Assembly (NCBI GenBank): GCA_030614915.1
Contig: JAUXAG010000002.1
Coordinates: 62,001-126,000 of the forward strand
Reading direction: 5' to 3'
DNA: 64,000 nucleotides
Source of the DNA: Actinomycetes bacterium
GTDB lineage: Bacteria > Planctomycetota > Phycisphaerae > JAACET01
Each line of letters starts with the position of its first letter. The first letter of the stretch is position 1. Positions 30,894 through 39,644 of this stretch are shown here, one piece after another. The notes under the pieces were generated by a model. The model searched no databases. It was not told the origin of the DNA and saw only the letters and a list, made by a program, of their open reading frames with translations. Position numbers and translations under genes: made by a program.

Positions 30894-31685
30894 ATGGAAG
30901 ATCGCAGGCCAACGGAATACAGGGTCGATCTGGACGTTTACAACGGTCCGCTGGATCTGTTGCTCTATCTCATCAAGCGCGATGAGCTGGACATCTATGA
31001 CATCCCTATCGCTCACATCACCGAGCAGTACTGCGCCTATGTGGATTTGCTCAAACAGATCGACCTGACCTTGGCCGGCGAATTCATGGTCTTGGCCGCC
31101 TCCCTCATTGAGCTCAAAGCCAAAATGCTCCTGCCGCGCCCCGTCCTCGAGGGTGATGACTCCGAAACCCTGGACCCCCGCCTCGAGCTGGTCCGGCAGT
31201 TACTGGAATACAAACAATTCAAGGACGTCGCCAGCGAGCTGGGCCAGTCCGCCCAGCTGGCCGCTTCTCGCTATCCCCCAGCCCTGCGCAAGGACGATTT
31301 GCACCTCGACAAAGCCGACCATGAACTCGACCTGCGGGACGTGGCTGTTTGGGACCTGCTTGAGGCCTTCGATAAACTCATGGCTGCCACCTTGGCCGGA
31401 AAATACCAGCACGAAGTCATCTACGACGACACCCCCATCGACATCTACGAGGCCGATATCATCGACCGCCTCGGAACCGAAGGCTCTTTAAGCTTCACCG
31501 ATATCTTTCGAGGACGAGTAAACAAAGGCGAAATTATCGGATTATTCCTGGCCCTCTTGGAGCTGATCAGGCAAGAGTTGGTCCGGGCCGAGCAATCCAA
31601 AGCTACGGAGGAAATCTACATCTTTCCCATAACAACCGCCCAAGCCGAATCGAGTCAGACCAATGACCCCAACAACTCGCACTGA
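30894..31685 (+). CDS. scpA: segregation and condensation protein A
   Basis: A 263-residue kleisin from ATG 30894, which begins the conserved MEDRRPTEYRVDLDVYNG. The frame continues upstream into the AT-rich repeat, so the earlier ATG is unlikely. The N-terminal domain shows GPLDLLLYLIKRDELDIYDI and EFMVLAASLIELKAKMLLPRP, the SMC-neck-binding ScpA signature. The C-terminal winged helix has FLALLELIRQ. ScpA bridges the Smc heads for chromosome condensation. ScpB, usually next, is not adjacent; a 266-base gap with a short tandem repeat follows. Confidence 0.95.
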   Translation: MEDRRPTEYRVDLDVYNGPLDLLLYLIKRDELDIYDIPIAHITEQYCAYVDLLKQIDLTLAGEFMVLAASLIELKAKMLLPRPVLEGDDSETLDPRLELVRQLLEYKQFKDVASELGQSAQLAASRYPPALRKDDLHLDKADHELDLRDVAVWDLLEAFDKLMAATLAGKYQHEVIYDDTPIDIYEADIIDRLGTEGSLSFTDIFRGRVNKGEIIGLFLALLELIRQELVRAEQSKATEEIYIFPITTAQAESSQTNDPNNSH

Positions 31686-31722
31686 TGGGCGAGGACGCTG
31701 GGATTCTCTCAAATCCCCCAGG

Positions 31723-31783
31723 GCTTATAGCCGATGTAACTACTATGTTGGGCGTGGCTTATGGCCGATGTAACTGCTGTGTT
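31723..31783 (+). repeat. two-copy 34-base-period tandem repeat
   Basis: GCTTATAGCCGATGTAACTA (from 31723) recurs with three changes from 31757 (27-base units at 31723-31749 and 31757-31783). A third truncated start, CCTTATGGCC, is near 31791. It sits in the 266-base gap after scpA and has no clear function. Confidence 0.6.
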
Positions 31784-31951
31784 CACTTTGCCTTATGGCC
31801 GGCCCCGAACCGGACGACGTCGAAGTCGTAATAAACTATATGAATTCTCTCGTTAGCGTTTAGCCGGCGATCAGGTCATCGTCCCGGCCACCCGCTAAGC
31901 GAGGCTTATTGCCGGCAACCCAACTGGAATAATCAAAGGTCTGGAGAAACG

Positions 31952-32383
31952 ATGAACCAAATGAAATTGCACCATTTGGCCGTCGTAGTTGCTGATATCA
32001 AACGCAGCGCCGAGTTCTACAAGAAGCTTCTGAATATCACCCCCGTGACCAAAATTATCCACGACGCTGGGCAAAAGGTGCACATTCAGTTTCTCGCCGG
32101 CCCAGTCCTAGGACCTTTGCGGCTGGAGCTCTTGGCCCCCGACAGCAACGATTCTCCCGTGGCTTCGGCCTTGAAAAAAGGCGGCGGACCCAATCACCTC
32201 TGTTTTGAGGTCAGCGACCTCGACCAGGCCCTGGAGCTCGCCCGCCGGCAGGGCTCTCGTATAATCTGCGCGCCCATCAAAGCCCCAGCCCTGGCCAATC
32301 GCAAAATTGCCTTCGTCTTCACCCCTGATCAGCAAATCGTCGAGTTCGTACAAGGCTCGGCCGAGGCCGGTGAGAACTCATAG
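31952..32383 (+). CDS. VOC-family protein, methylmalonyl-CoA epimerase / glyoxalase-like
   Basis: A 143-residue vicinal-oxygen-chelate protein. The first betaalphabeta unit has MKLHHLAVVVADIKRSAEFY with metal ligand His; the second has GPNHLCFEVSDLDQALELA and the final glutamate in QIVEFVQ. This resembles methylmalonyl-CoA epimerase and 4-hydroxyphenylpyruvate dioxygenase-like folds, but the reaction is not settled. No methylmalonyl-CoA mutase is near. It is 33 bases before the FkbH-like gene on the same strand, so a role in the same pathway is inferred. GGAG lies 9 bases before the ATG. Confidence 0.78.
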   Translation: MNQMKLHHLAVVVADIKRSAEFYKKLLNITPVTKIIHDAGQKVHIQFLAGPVLGPLRLELLAPDSNDSPVASALKKGGGPNHLCFEVSDLDQALELARRQGSRIICAPIKAPALANRKIAFVFTPDQQIVEFVQGSAEAGENS

Positions 32384-32416
32384 CCAACAGCAAATCTGGT
32401 GGGAATCATCATAAGT

Positions 32417-34282
32417 ATGTCGCCAAACAGAGAACAGATAAAAAAGCTCATCGCCCAGGGCCGCCATCAACAGGCCCTGGACGCCTTGCTGGACTTGCTC
32501 AGTGAAGGACCGCCTTTGCACAAGGTTCACTTCGCCGCCCAGATGATTTCCGATCAAATAGACACTGCCTCCTTGGGATTCAAGCCCCTCCGCATCGCCA
32601 TTCTGCGCAGCTTCACTTTGGAGCTTATCGAACCATTTATGATCACGGCCTGTGCCCGCCTGGCCCTGACCCCGCAGCTCTACTTCGCCCCCTACAATGT
32701 AATCCAGCAGGAGGTTCTTGATCCAAACAGCCCCCTGCACCAATTTGACCCCCAAATAGTAATCCTTGCCGCTAGACTTCATGAGTTGTCACCCAAATTA
32801 GTCTGGCAGTTCCCCTCACTCTCGGATCAGCAGATTGAGCAGCTCAGCGAAGAAGCCCTTCAGGATATGGGGCAAATCATTTCCGCTTTGGCCAAGCACA
32901 GCCGATATCAGGTTATTGTCCACAATCTCTCCAGCCCCGCGTACCCGGCCATGGGCGTCATCGAAAGCCAGCTGCCCACCGGTCAGCGACTCCTCATCCA
33001 ACACATGAACCAGCAATTGCGCCGGCTGGCTCAGGATTACCCCAATGTCTACATCCTTGATTTTGACCAGGTCAGAGCCCGCGTAGGTTGCGATAGATTC
33101 GATGATCTCCGCGGCTGGTACTTGGCTAAATCTCCAATCTCCTCCGCCGGCATGGCCGAGTTGGCCAAAGAATACGCCGCTTTTATTCGTCCTCTGATTT
33201 CCAAAACCAAGAAGTGCCTTATCCTCGACCTGGACAACACCCTCTGGGGCGGGATCATTGGCGAAGACGGCCTCGAGGGTATAAAGCTCGGCGGCGACTA
33301 TCCCGGCAATGCCTTTGCCGAGTTCCAGCAGGCCCTGCTCAATCTCTACCACCGTGGCGTGATCCTGGCCGTGGCCTCCAAGAACAACAAAGCCGACGCC
33401 ATCGAGGTCTTCCAAAAGCATCCCGAAATGATCCTCCGACAGGAGCATTTTGCCTCCATGCACATCAACTGGCAGGACAAAGTCCAGAGCATCAGAACCA
33501 TTGCCGCCGAACTTAATATCGGCACCGACAGTATGGTTTTCATGGATGACAGCGATTTCGAATGCGAGTTGGTCCGCCAGGAGCTGCCCGAAGTTTTGAC
33601 CCTCAAGCTGCCCGGCGAACCTGCAAAGCTGCGCGGCAAACTCGAAAGTCTCGACTGCTTTGACTTGCTGGGATACACCGCTGAGGACCGGGCTCGCGGC
33701 CGACAGTATCGCCAGCAGGCCCAGCGCAGCAAAGCCAGAGCCGAAGGTGCCTCTCTCGAGGACTTCTATCGCTCCCTGGAAATAAAACTGCTAATCGGAC
33801 CGCCCCAGCCGGGCCAGTTCAACCGCATCGTCCAGATGACCCAAAAAACCAACCAGTTCAATCTCACGACTCGCCGCTATCAACCCACCGACATCAAAGC
33901 CATGCTGGATTCGCCGGATACCTTTGTGTACGCTCTTCGCTACGCTGACCGATTCGGCGATGCCGGCCTGGTCGGTTTGGCCATCGTCCGAACTCGGGCA
34001 AAGGACTGGCTCATCGATTCGCTCCTGCTGAGTTGTCGGGTTATCGGCCGAACTGTTGAGCAGGCCCTCTTGGTCTATCTGGCCCGCCAGGCGCGTCAAG
34101 CAGGCGTTCATCGCCTCATCGGTGAGTATATACCCACGGCCAAGAACGTTCTGGTCAAGGATTTCTACTCCAGCCGGGGCTTTGAGCAAATCGCCGCCCA
34201 CGACGGGCCAATACAATTCCGGGGCAACCTGGATAAGTTACCCGCCGATTACGCCGATTATTTACAGGTCGAAGAGTGCTAA
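32417..34282 (+). CDS. FkbH-like HAD-IIIC / acyltransferase protein
   Basis: About 621 residues from ATG 32417 (a GTG at 32399 is also in frame). The first 265 residues resemble the N-terminal SGNH/GDSL-like region of long FkbH proteins. The HAD core begins with LILDLDNTLWGG (D271 as nucleophile) and includes VASKNNKADA and VFMDDSDFECELV, all FkbH hallmarks. The C-terminal 150 residues have GNAT features (FNLTTRRY, DSLLLSCRVIGRTVEQALL, FYSSRGF). FkbH enzymes dephosphorylate a glyceryl phosphate donor and load the acyl group on an acyl carrier protein. The next gene encodes such a carrier. No polyketide synthase is near, so the end product is unknown. Confidence 0.88.
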   Translation: MSPNREQIKKLIAQGRHQQALDALLDLLSEGPPLHKVHFAAQMISDQIDTASLGFKPLRIAILRSFTLELIEPFMITACARLALTPQLYFAPYNVIQQEVLDPNSPLHQFDPQIVILAARLHELSPKLVWQFPSLSDQQIEQLSEEALQDMGQIISALAKHSRYQVIVHNLSSPAYPAMGVIESQLPTGQRLLIQHMNQQLRRLAQDYPNVYILDFDQVRARVGCDRFDDLRGWYLAKSPISSAGMAELAKEYAAFIRPLISKTKKCLILDLDNTLWGGIIGEDGLEGIKLGGDYPGNAFAEFQQALLNLYHRGVILAVASKNNKADAIEVFQKHPEMILRQEHFASMHINWQDKVQSIRTIAAELNIGTDSMVFMDDSDFECELVRQELPEVLTLKLPGEPAKLRGKLESLDCFDLLGYTAEDRARGRQYRQQAQRSKARAEGASLEDFYRSLEIKLLIGPPQPGQFNRIVQMTQKTNQFNLTTRRYQPTDIKAMLDSPDTFVYALRYADRFGDAGLVGLAIVRTRAKDWLIDSLLLSCRVIGRTVEQALLVYLARQARQAGVHRLIGEYIPTAKNVLVKDFYSSRGFEQIAAHDGPIQFRGNLDKLPADYADYLQVEEC

Positions 34283-34296
34283 GCGGGAATATAATC

Positions 34297-34536
34297 ATGC
34301 CAGAGCCATTGGAGGAAGTGATTGGTTCGGTACTGGGCGTATCACCTCAGTCATTATCGGATGACAGCTCCATCGAAAACGTCCAGGCCTGGGACTCTTT
34401 GCGGCAGCTAAGTATATTATTGGCTTTGGAAAGCGCCTACGGGATTACTATTACCACGGATCAGGCCCTGGATATGAACAGCATCTCGGCCATCAGGGCC
34501 CTGCTCGCCAAGCATGGTGTGGAGCTGCCCCCCTGA
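34297..34536 (+). CDS. acyl carrier protein
   Basis: A 79-residue carrier protein. The phosphopantetheine site is VQAWDSLRQLSILLALE with S34 (W-D-S-L). It is acidic with four helices. It has a GTG at 34276 overlapping the FkbH stop, but ATG 34297 gives the usual N-terminal length. As a separate ACP next to an FkbH-like loading enzyme, it probably carries the acyl group made by it; the housekeeping ACP for fatty acid synthesis would be expected near fabH. It is followed 38 bases later by glmS. Confidence 0.9.
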   Translation: MPEPLEEVIGSVLGVSPQSLSDDSSIENVQAWDSLRQLSILLALESAYGITITTDQALDMNSISAIRALLAKHGVELPP

Positions 34537-34574
34537 CCCGCTTCGATTGAGACCCCTGCCCAGGAGATACACAC

Positions 34575-36401
34575 ATGTGCGGAATCGTCGCTTATGCCGG
34601 CCACAAACCCTGCCACAGGATTCTCATCGAAGGAATCAAACGCCTGGAGTACCGCGGCTACGACTCTGCAGGTCTGGCCGTCATTCAGGACGGCAAATTA
34701 GCCCTCCAGCGGGCAGCCGGAAGAATTGCCAGCCTCGAGGAAATACTCGATGAAACCACCGCTCACGGCACTGTCGGCATTGCCCACACCCGCTGGGCCA
34801 CCCACGGTGCCCCCACCACCTCCAATGCCCACCCCCACCTCGATGATTCCGGACGCATCGCCCTGGTCCACAACGGGATTATTGAAAACTACGCCGCCCT
34901 GAAAACCTGGCTCCAGAGCCAGGGCAAGCACTTCAGTTCTCAGACCGACTCCGAGGTCCTGGTGAACCTTATCAGCTTCCTCTATCGCGGCAACCTCGTT
35001 GACGCCGTCCAGAAGGCTCTCAAGGAGGTCGAAGGTACTTACGGCATAGCGGTCATCAGTTCCGACCATCCCGAGACCATCGTGGCCGCACGCAAGGGAA
35101 GCCCCCTGCTGGTTGGAGTCGGCGAGAATGAGCATATCGTCGCCAGTGACGCCGCTGCCATCGTCGAGCACACCACCAGGGCCGTTTATCTCGAAGACGG
35201 CGAAATGGTTGTGATCACCCCAGATGCTTTTCGAACCATTACTCTGGACAACATCACCGTCGACAAGGAGCTGGAGAACATCGAGTTCAGTCTCCAGCAA
35301 ATCGAGCTCGACGGCTACGACCACTTCATGCTCAAGGAAATCTTCGAGCAGCCCACTTCCCTGGAAAACACCCTTCGCGGACGAATTGATCTTCAGGCCG
35401 GCAGGGCAATCCTCGGCGGACTTGAAAACGTCAAGGATCAGTTAGCCCAGGCCAAGCGAATCATCATCATCGCTTGCGGCACGGCCTGGCACTCCGGATT
35501 GGTCGGCGAATTCCTCTTGGAGCACCTGGCACGCATCCCCACGGAGGTCGAATATGCCAGCGAATTTCGCTATCGCAATCCCATCATCGAGCCCGGCACC
35601 GTAGTTATCGCCATCAGCCAGTCCGGCGAGACCGCCGACACCCTTGCCGCCCTCCGCGAAGCAAAGGAGCACGGAGCCTTGGCCTTGGGCATAGTCAATG
35701 TGGTCGGCTCGACCATTGCCCGCGAGGCCGACGCCGGAGTATATCTGCACTGCGGACCGGAAATCGGTGTCGCCTCCACCAAGGCCTTCACCAGCCAATT
35801 AGCCGTCCTGACCCTCTTGGCTATATACCTCGGACGACGCCGATCCCTCGACCACGACCAAGCTCAACGCCTGCTGCAGTCCTTGACCGAAATGCCCGCC
35901 AGGATCAAAAATGTTCTCTGCCTCTCCGACCAGATACAAAAGGTCGCCCAATCCTGCCTCGATCGAGAGCACTGGCTCTTCCTGGGGCGCGGTTACAATT
36001 ATCCTCTGGCCCTGGAGGGTGCCTTGAAGCTCAAAGAGATCTCCTACGCCCACGCCGAGGGCCTGCCCGCTGCTGAGATGAAGCACGGCCCGATTGCCCT
36101 GATCAACAAGGGTATGCCCACCGTCTTCATCGCTACCAGTGGATCACAGTACGAGAAGGTAATTTCCAATATCGAGGAGGTCCGGGCACGCGGGGGCATG
36201 GTCTTGGCCGTAGCCACCGAAAACGACACTCGAATCCAGACCCACGCCGAGGCCGTCTTTACCATACCCGACGTGCCGGAACCGCTGAGCCCCTTATTAG
36301 TAGTCATCCCCTTGCAGTTGCTCGCCTATCACTGTGCCGTCGGGCGGGGATGTGCCGTCGATAAGCCCCGCAATCTGGCCAAGAGTGTCACCGTCGAATA
36401 A
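34575..36401 (+). CDS. glmS: glutamine-fructose-6-phosphate aminotransferase (isomerizing)
   Basis: A 608-residue enzyme. The N-terminal glutaminase domain starts MCGIVAYAGHKPCHRILIEG with the nucleophilic Cys2. YRGYDSAGLA and GIAHTRWATHG follow. Two SIS domains carry ACGTAWHSGLVGEFLLE and SQSGETADTLAALREAKEHG, and the C-terminus AKSVTVE matches the family. It makes glucosamine-6-phosphate from fructose-6-phosphate and glutamine, the start of UDP-GlcNAc synthesis for peptidoglycan and surface glycans. The 38-base leader is too short for a glmS ribozyme. It follows the FkbH-ACP genes on the same strand. Confidence 0.98.
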   Translation: MCGIVAYAGHKPCHRILIEGIKRLEYRGYDSAGLAVIQDGKLALQRAAGRIASLEEILDETTAHGTVGIAHTRWATHGAPTTSNAHPHLDDSGRIALVHNGIIENYAALKTWLQSQGKHFSSQTDSEVLVNLISFLYRGNLVDAVQKALKEVEGTYGIAVISSDHPETIVAARKGSPLLVGVGENEHIVASDAAAIVEHTTRAVYLEDGEMVVITPDAFRTITLDNITVDKELENIEFSLQQIELDGYDHFMLKEIFEQPTSLENTLRGRIDLQAGRAILGGLENVKDQLAQAKRIIIIACGTAWHSGLVGEFLLEHLARIPTEVEYASEFRYRNPIIEPGTVVIAISQSGETADTLAALREAKEHGALALGIVNVVGSTIAREADAGVYLHCGPEIGVASTKAFTSQLAVLTLLAIYLGRRRSLDHDQAQRLLQSLTEMPARIKNVLCLSDQIQKVAQSCLDREHWLFLGRGYNYPLALEGALKLKEISYAHAEGLPAAEMKHGPIALINKGMPTVFIATSGSQYEKVISNIEEVRARGGMVLAVATENDTRIQTHAEAVFTIPDVPEPLSPLLVVIPLQLLAYHCAVGRGCAVDKPRNLAKSVTVE

Positions 36402-36620
36402 TTACCCCAAAGCCCACTGCCCTGGATGTCCGATGTTCCGACCACAAGACTAAAGGCTCATGCACTCTCTAACAGGCTCTAATCATTGGTTTTATCGGTC
36501 GAGGTCGAAATCTTCCCCACATCCAACTGATTGTCGCAATGCAAGCAGCAAGCCCATTTGGCCGATAAAATATAGATGACGGACTTCTGCTTTTCGGATT
36601 TACTTCCAGGAGCACATTCT

Positions 36621-39215
36621 ATGGCCACCGACACTGCAAAAAAGGCTGACACCATGCAGACCGTGCGGATTTTCACCGTAGTACCCGAGCTGCCTGCCCG
36701 CCTGGAGGGACTGCGAAGGCTGGCCTACAATCTCTGGTGGACCTGGAACGCCGAGGCCATCGAGCTCTTCCAGCGACTCGACCGCCAGCTCTGGGAAAAG
36801 TGCTATCACAATCCCGTCCTTATGCTCGGTCGCCTCGAGCAGAACACCCTGGACCGCTTGGCTGAGGACGAAGCCTTCCTTACCCACCTGGACTCGGTAA
36901 TCGAAAGGTTTCAGCAACACCTCAGCAGGCACAGTTGGTACCACCATCTCAGCGAGCAGTCCGATCTGGACAAATTACAGATCGCCTACTTCTCCGCTGA
37001 GTTCGGGCTCAGCGAAGTTTTGCCCATCTATTCCGGAGGTCTTGGAGTGCTCTCCGGAGACCACCTCAAGGCCGCCAGTGATATGGGCCTGCCCCTCGTA
37101 GCTGTCGGCTTGCTCTATCGAGAAGGATACTTCCGCCAATATCTTAGCGCCGATGGCTGGCAGCACGAGAAATACCTCCAGAACGATTTCTATAACCTCC
37201 CGGTCCTGCCCGTACGCAATGAAGCTGCCCAGCAATTGCGCATCTGTGTTCGTTGCGGACAGCGCGACGTCATCGCCCAGGTCTGGCAGATAAACGTCGG
37301 CAGGGTTGTATTGTATCTCTTGGATACCAACGTCCCTGAGAACACACCTGCCGACCGCAGCATCACCGGCAGGCTCTACGGCGGTGACCGCGAGATGCGC
37401 ATCCGCCAGGAAATCGTCTTAGGGATTGGCGGAGTTAGAATGCTTGAGGCCCTGGGAATTGAACCCACCGTTTTTCACATGAACGAAGGACACTCAGCCT
37501 TCCTGGCCTTGGAACGAATCCGTAAACTCATCGAAAAAGAGAAGGTCAATTTTGCCCAGGCCTGCCAGGCCACCGCCGCCGGCAATGTCTTTACCACTCA
37601 CACCCCCGTACCCGCCGGAAACGACATGTTCAGCCCCGATCTGATGCGCAGGTATTTTACTGACTACTCCTCTACTCTCCAACTCAACTGGCAGGAGTTT
37701 GTGGGCCTGGGCCGGCAGGAGCCCGACAACGACAAGGAAGATTTCTGCATGACCGTCTTGGCCCTACGCTTATCGGATTATGCCAACGGAGTAAGCAGCC
37801 TGCATGGAAAGGTCTCCCGCAAGATGTGGGCCAACGTCTTTGCTCCACTCCCCGAAGACGAGGTCCCCGTCGTCTCTATCACTAACGGTGTCCACAGCCG
37901 GGGATGGTTGAGCCACGAAATGACCGGTCTGTTCGAGCGCTATCTCGGCCCCCATTGGGTTGAAGACCCTTCCGATCACCGCCCCTGGAAACGAATCGAA
38001 GACATCCCCGGCAGTGAACTTTGGCGAACCCACGAGCGCCGCAGAGAGCGGCTGGTAGCCTTCGTCCGCCGGGGCCTCCGCCGACAGTTGCAGCGCCGCG
38101 GGGCCGGGGCTAACGAGTTGGCCAAAGCCATGGAGGTCCTCAATCCCGAGGCTTTGACCGTTGGCATTGCCCGGCGATTCGCCAGTTACAAACGCTGCGC
38201 CCTGGTCCTGCGCGATATTGGTCGGCTGCGGCAAATTCTCTTGAATAAGGACCACCCCGTGCAAATCATCATGGCCGGAAAAGCCCACCCCTGTGACAAC
38301 GCCGGAAAAGAAATCATCCGTAACGTCATCCGCCTGGCCCAGGAGGATAGCCTCCGCCATCATCTGGTCTTCTTAGAAGACTACGACATCAACATCGCTC
38401 GCTACATGGTCCAGGGCGTCGATTTATGGCTCAATACCCCACGAAGACCAATGGAAGCCAGCGGAACCAGCGGAATGAAGGCCGCCGTCAATGGTGCCCT
38501 CAACCTCAGCGTCTTGGATGGCTGGTGGGCTGAGGCTTATGATCCCCAGATCGGCTGGGCCGTCGGGCAGGGAGAGGAGTACTTCGACCACGATTACCAG
38601 GACCAGGTGGAATCCGAGGCCATTTACAATATCCTCGAACGCGAGATAGTCCCTCTCTTCTACGATCGTGGTGCTGGGGGGCTACCGACCGGATGGATTG
38701 AAAAAATGAAAAGGTCTCTCGCTGCCATACCCGCTCATTTCAACACCGCCCGCATGATCCAGGAGTACACCGAACTGTCCTATCGGCCCGCTCATCAACG
38801 CTGGACCGCCCTAAGTGCCGACCATTTGGAGCGCACGCGCAAGCTGCTGGCATGGAGAGACCTCATCGAGGCCGGCTGGCCGAAGCTTTCCGTCCGGGCC
38901 GTACACGCCCAGACCGATCAACCACTGCTGCTCCACGAGGAAATGCCCGTGCGCGTTGAGGTCCAGCTGGGCCAAATCGATCCCCAGGATATAAAAGTGC
39001 AGTTGTACTGCAGCCCCTTGGACGCTCGCGGACGCCTTGGCCCCGGTGATACCATTGAGCTGAGCCACGAGGGAGCCATCGAAGACGACGTCCACGCCTT
39101 TACCGGCGCCATCCGCTGCCCCAGCACCGGGCGCTACGGTTTTGCCGTCCGCGTCTTGCCCAGTCATCCCGACCTGAGTCTGCGCCAAATCCAAGGCCTG
39201 ATGCTCTGGGCCTAA
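36621..39215 (+). CDS. glgP: glycogen / alpha-glucan phosphorylase (short-type family)
   Basis: An 864-residue enzyme from ATG 36621, which has CCAGGAG about ten bases upstream; an in-frame ATG at 36576 is less likely. The N-terminus NLWWTWNAEAIELF and YFSAEFGLSEVLPIYSGGLG typify the alpha-glucan phosphorylase family found in many bacteria and archaea. The C-terminal catalytic half has GKAHPCDNAGKEII and RRPMEASGTSGMKAAVNGAL, where the lysine binds PLP. It cleaves terminal alpha-1,4 glucose with phosphate to give glucose-1-phosphate from storage glycogen or maltodextrin. It stands alone with 219 bases before it. Confidence 0.95.
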   Translation: MATDTAKKADTMQTVRIFTVVPELPARLEGLRRLAYNLWWTWNAEAIELFQRLDRQLWEKCYHNPVLMLGRLEQNTLDRLAEDEAFLTHLDSVIERFQQHLSRHSWYHHLSEQSDLDKLQIAYFSAEFGLSEVLPIYSGGLGVLSGDHLKAASDMGLPLVAVGLLYREGYFRQYLSADGWQHEKYLQNDFYNLPVLPVRNEAAQQLRICVRCGQRDVIAQVWQINVGRVVLYLLDTNVPENTPADRSITGRLYGGDREMRIRQEIVLGIGGVRMLEALGIEPTVFHMNEGHSAFLALERIRKLIEKEKVNFAQACQATAAGNVFTTHTPVPAGNDMFSPDLMRRYFTDYSSTLQLNWQEFVGLGRQEPDNDKEDFCMTVLALRLSDYANGVSSLHGKVSRKMWANVFAPLPEDEVPVVSITNGVHSRGWLSHEMTGLFERYLGPHWVEDPSDHRPWKRIEDIPGSELWRTHERRRERLVAFVRRGLRRQLQRRGAGANELAKAMEVLNPEALTVGIARRFASYKRCALVLRDIGRLRQILLNKDHPVQIIMAGKAHPCDNAGKEIIRNVIRLAQEDSLRHHLVFLEDYDINIARYMVQGVDLWLNTPRRPMEASGTSGMKAAVNGALNLSVLDGWWAEAYDPQIGWAVGQGEEYFDHDYQDQVESEAIYNILEREIVPLFYDRGAGGLPTGWIEKMKRSLAAIPAHFNTARMIQEYTELSYRPAHQRWTALSADHLERTRKLLAWRDLIEAGWPKLSVRAVHAQTDQPLLLHEEMPVRVEVQLGQIDPQDIKVQLYCSPLDARGRLGPGDTIELSHEGAIEDDVHAFTGAIRCPSTGRYGFAVRVLPSHPDLSLRQIQGLMLWA

Positions 39216-39321
39216 CAACGCTAGTGTCCGCTAAGGCCAATAACTTTTGGGATGGTAAATCTTCTCTCTAGCTGTCCGCGCCGTCCGCCTCGACAGTTTT
39301 ATAGGTCCTATCCTCGCTGAA

Positions 39322-39549
39322 CTAGCGGCCATTGAGCAATGCGGCCAATAAAATATGGCGCAGTTTGTCTTTGCTCAGTGAGTCCAGAAAGTCGTCAGTA
39401 AAATCCATCCTGAACCTGGCCTTCAGCGACCGCAGACTCCCCTTCAGTTGAGTTCGACTCATGCTCGCTAATTTTGTAGCGATTCTCTCAGCCTCAACCG
39501 TCTTGCCTTTTTTAGTTTTCAAACCGGTATTCATAGTCTTGCCCATCAT
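39322..39549 (-). CDS. small basic protein of unknown function
   Basis: A 75-residue frame between the converging/diverging glgP and queA genes. The sequence is charged and helix-rich (MSRTQLKGSLRSLKARFRMD, FLDSLSKDKLRHILLAAL), with a lysine-rich N-terminus and no hydrophobic segment. This composition is typical of real small soluble proteins. No family was recognised. Start options are ATG 39549, ATG 39546 or TTG 39555; AGGAG lies 12 bases before 39549. A short regulatory or ribosome-associated protein is possible but not supported. Confidence 0.5.
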   Translation of the reverse strand: MMGKTMNTGLKTKKGKTVEAERIATKLASMSRTQLKGSLRSLKARFRMDFTDDFLDSLSKDKLRHILLAALLNGR

Positions 39550-39644
39550 AAACAAATTCGCTCCTACGGCTCAGTGCTAATATCGGTTGTAATCACCAGG
39601 TGCTTCTGTTAATAATGGTCTCTCCCTTGTCCAGAGAACTAACT

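Noticed and set aside
34537-34574. glmS ribozyme or other leader RNA before glmS
   Set aside because: The gap is only 38 bases, too short for the ribozyme, and no such structure is visible.
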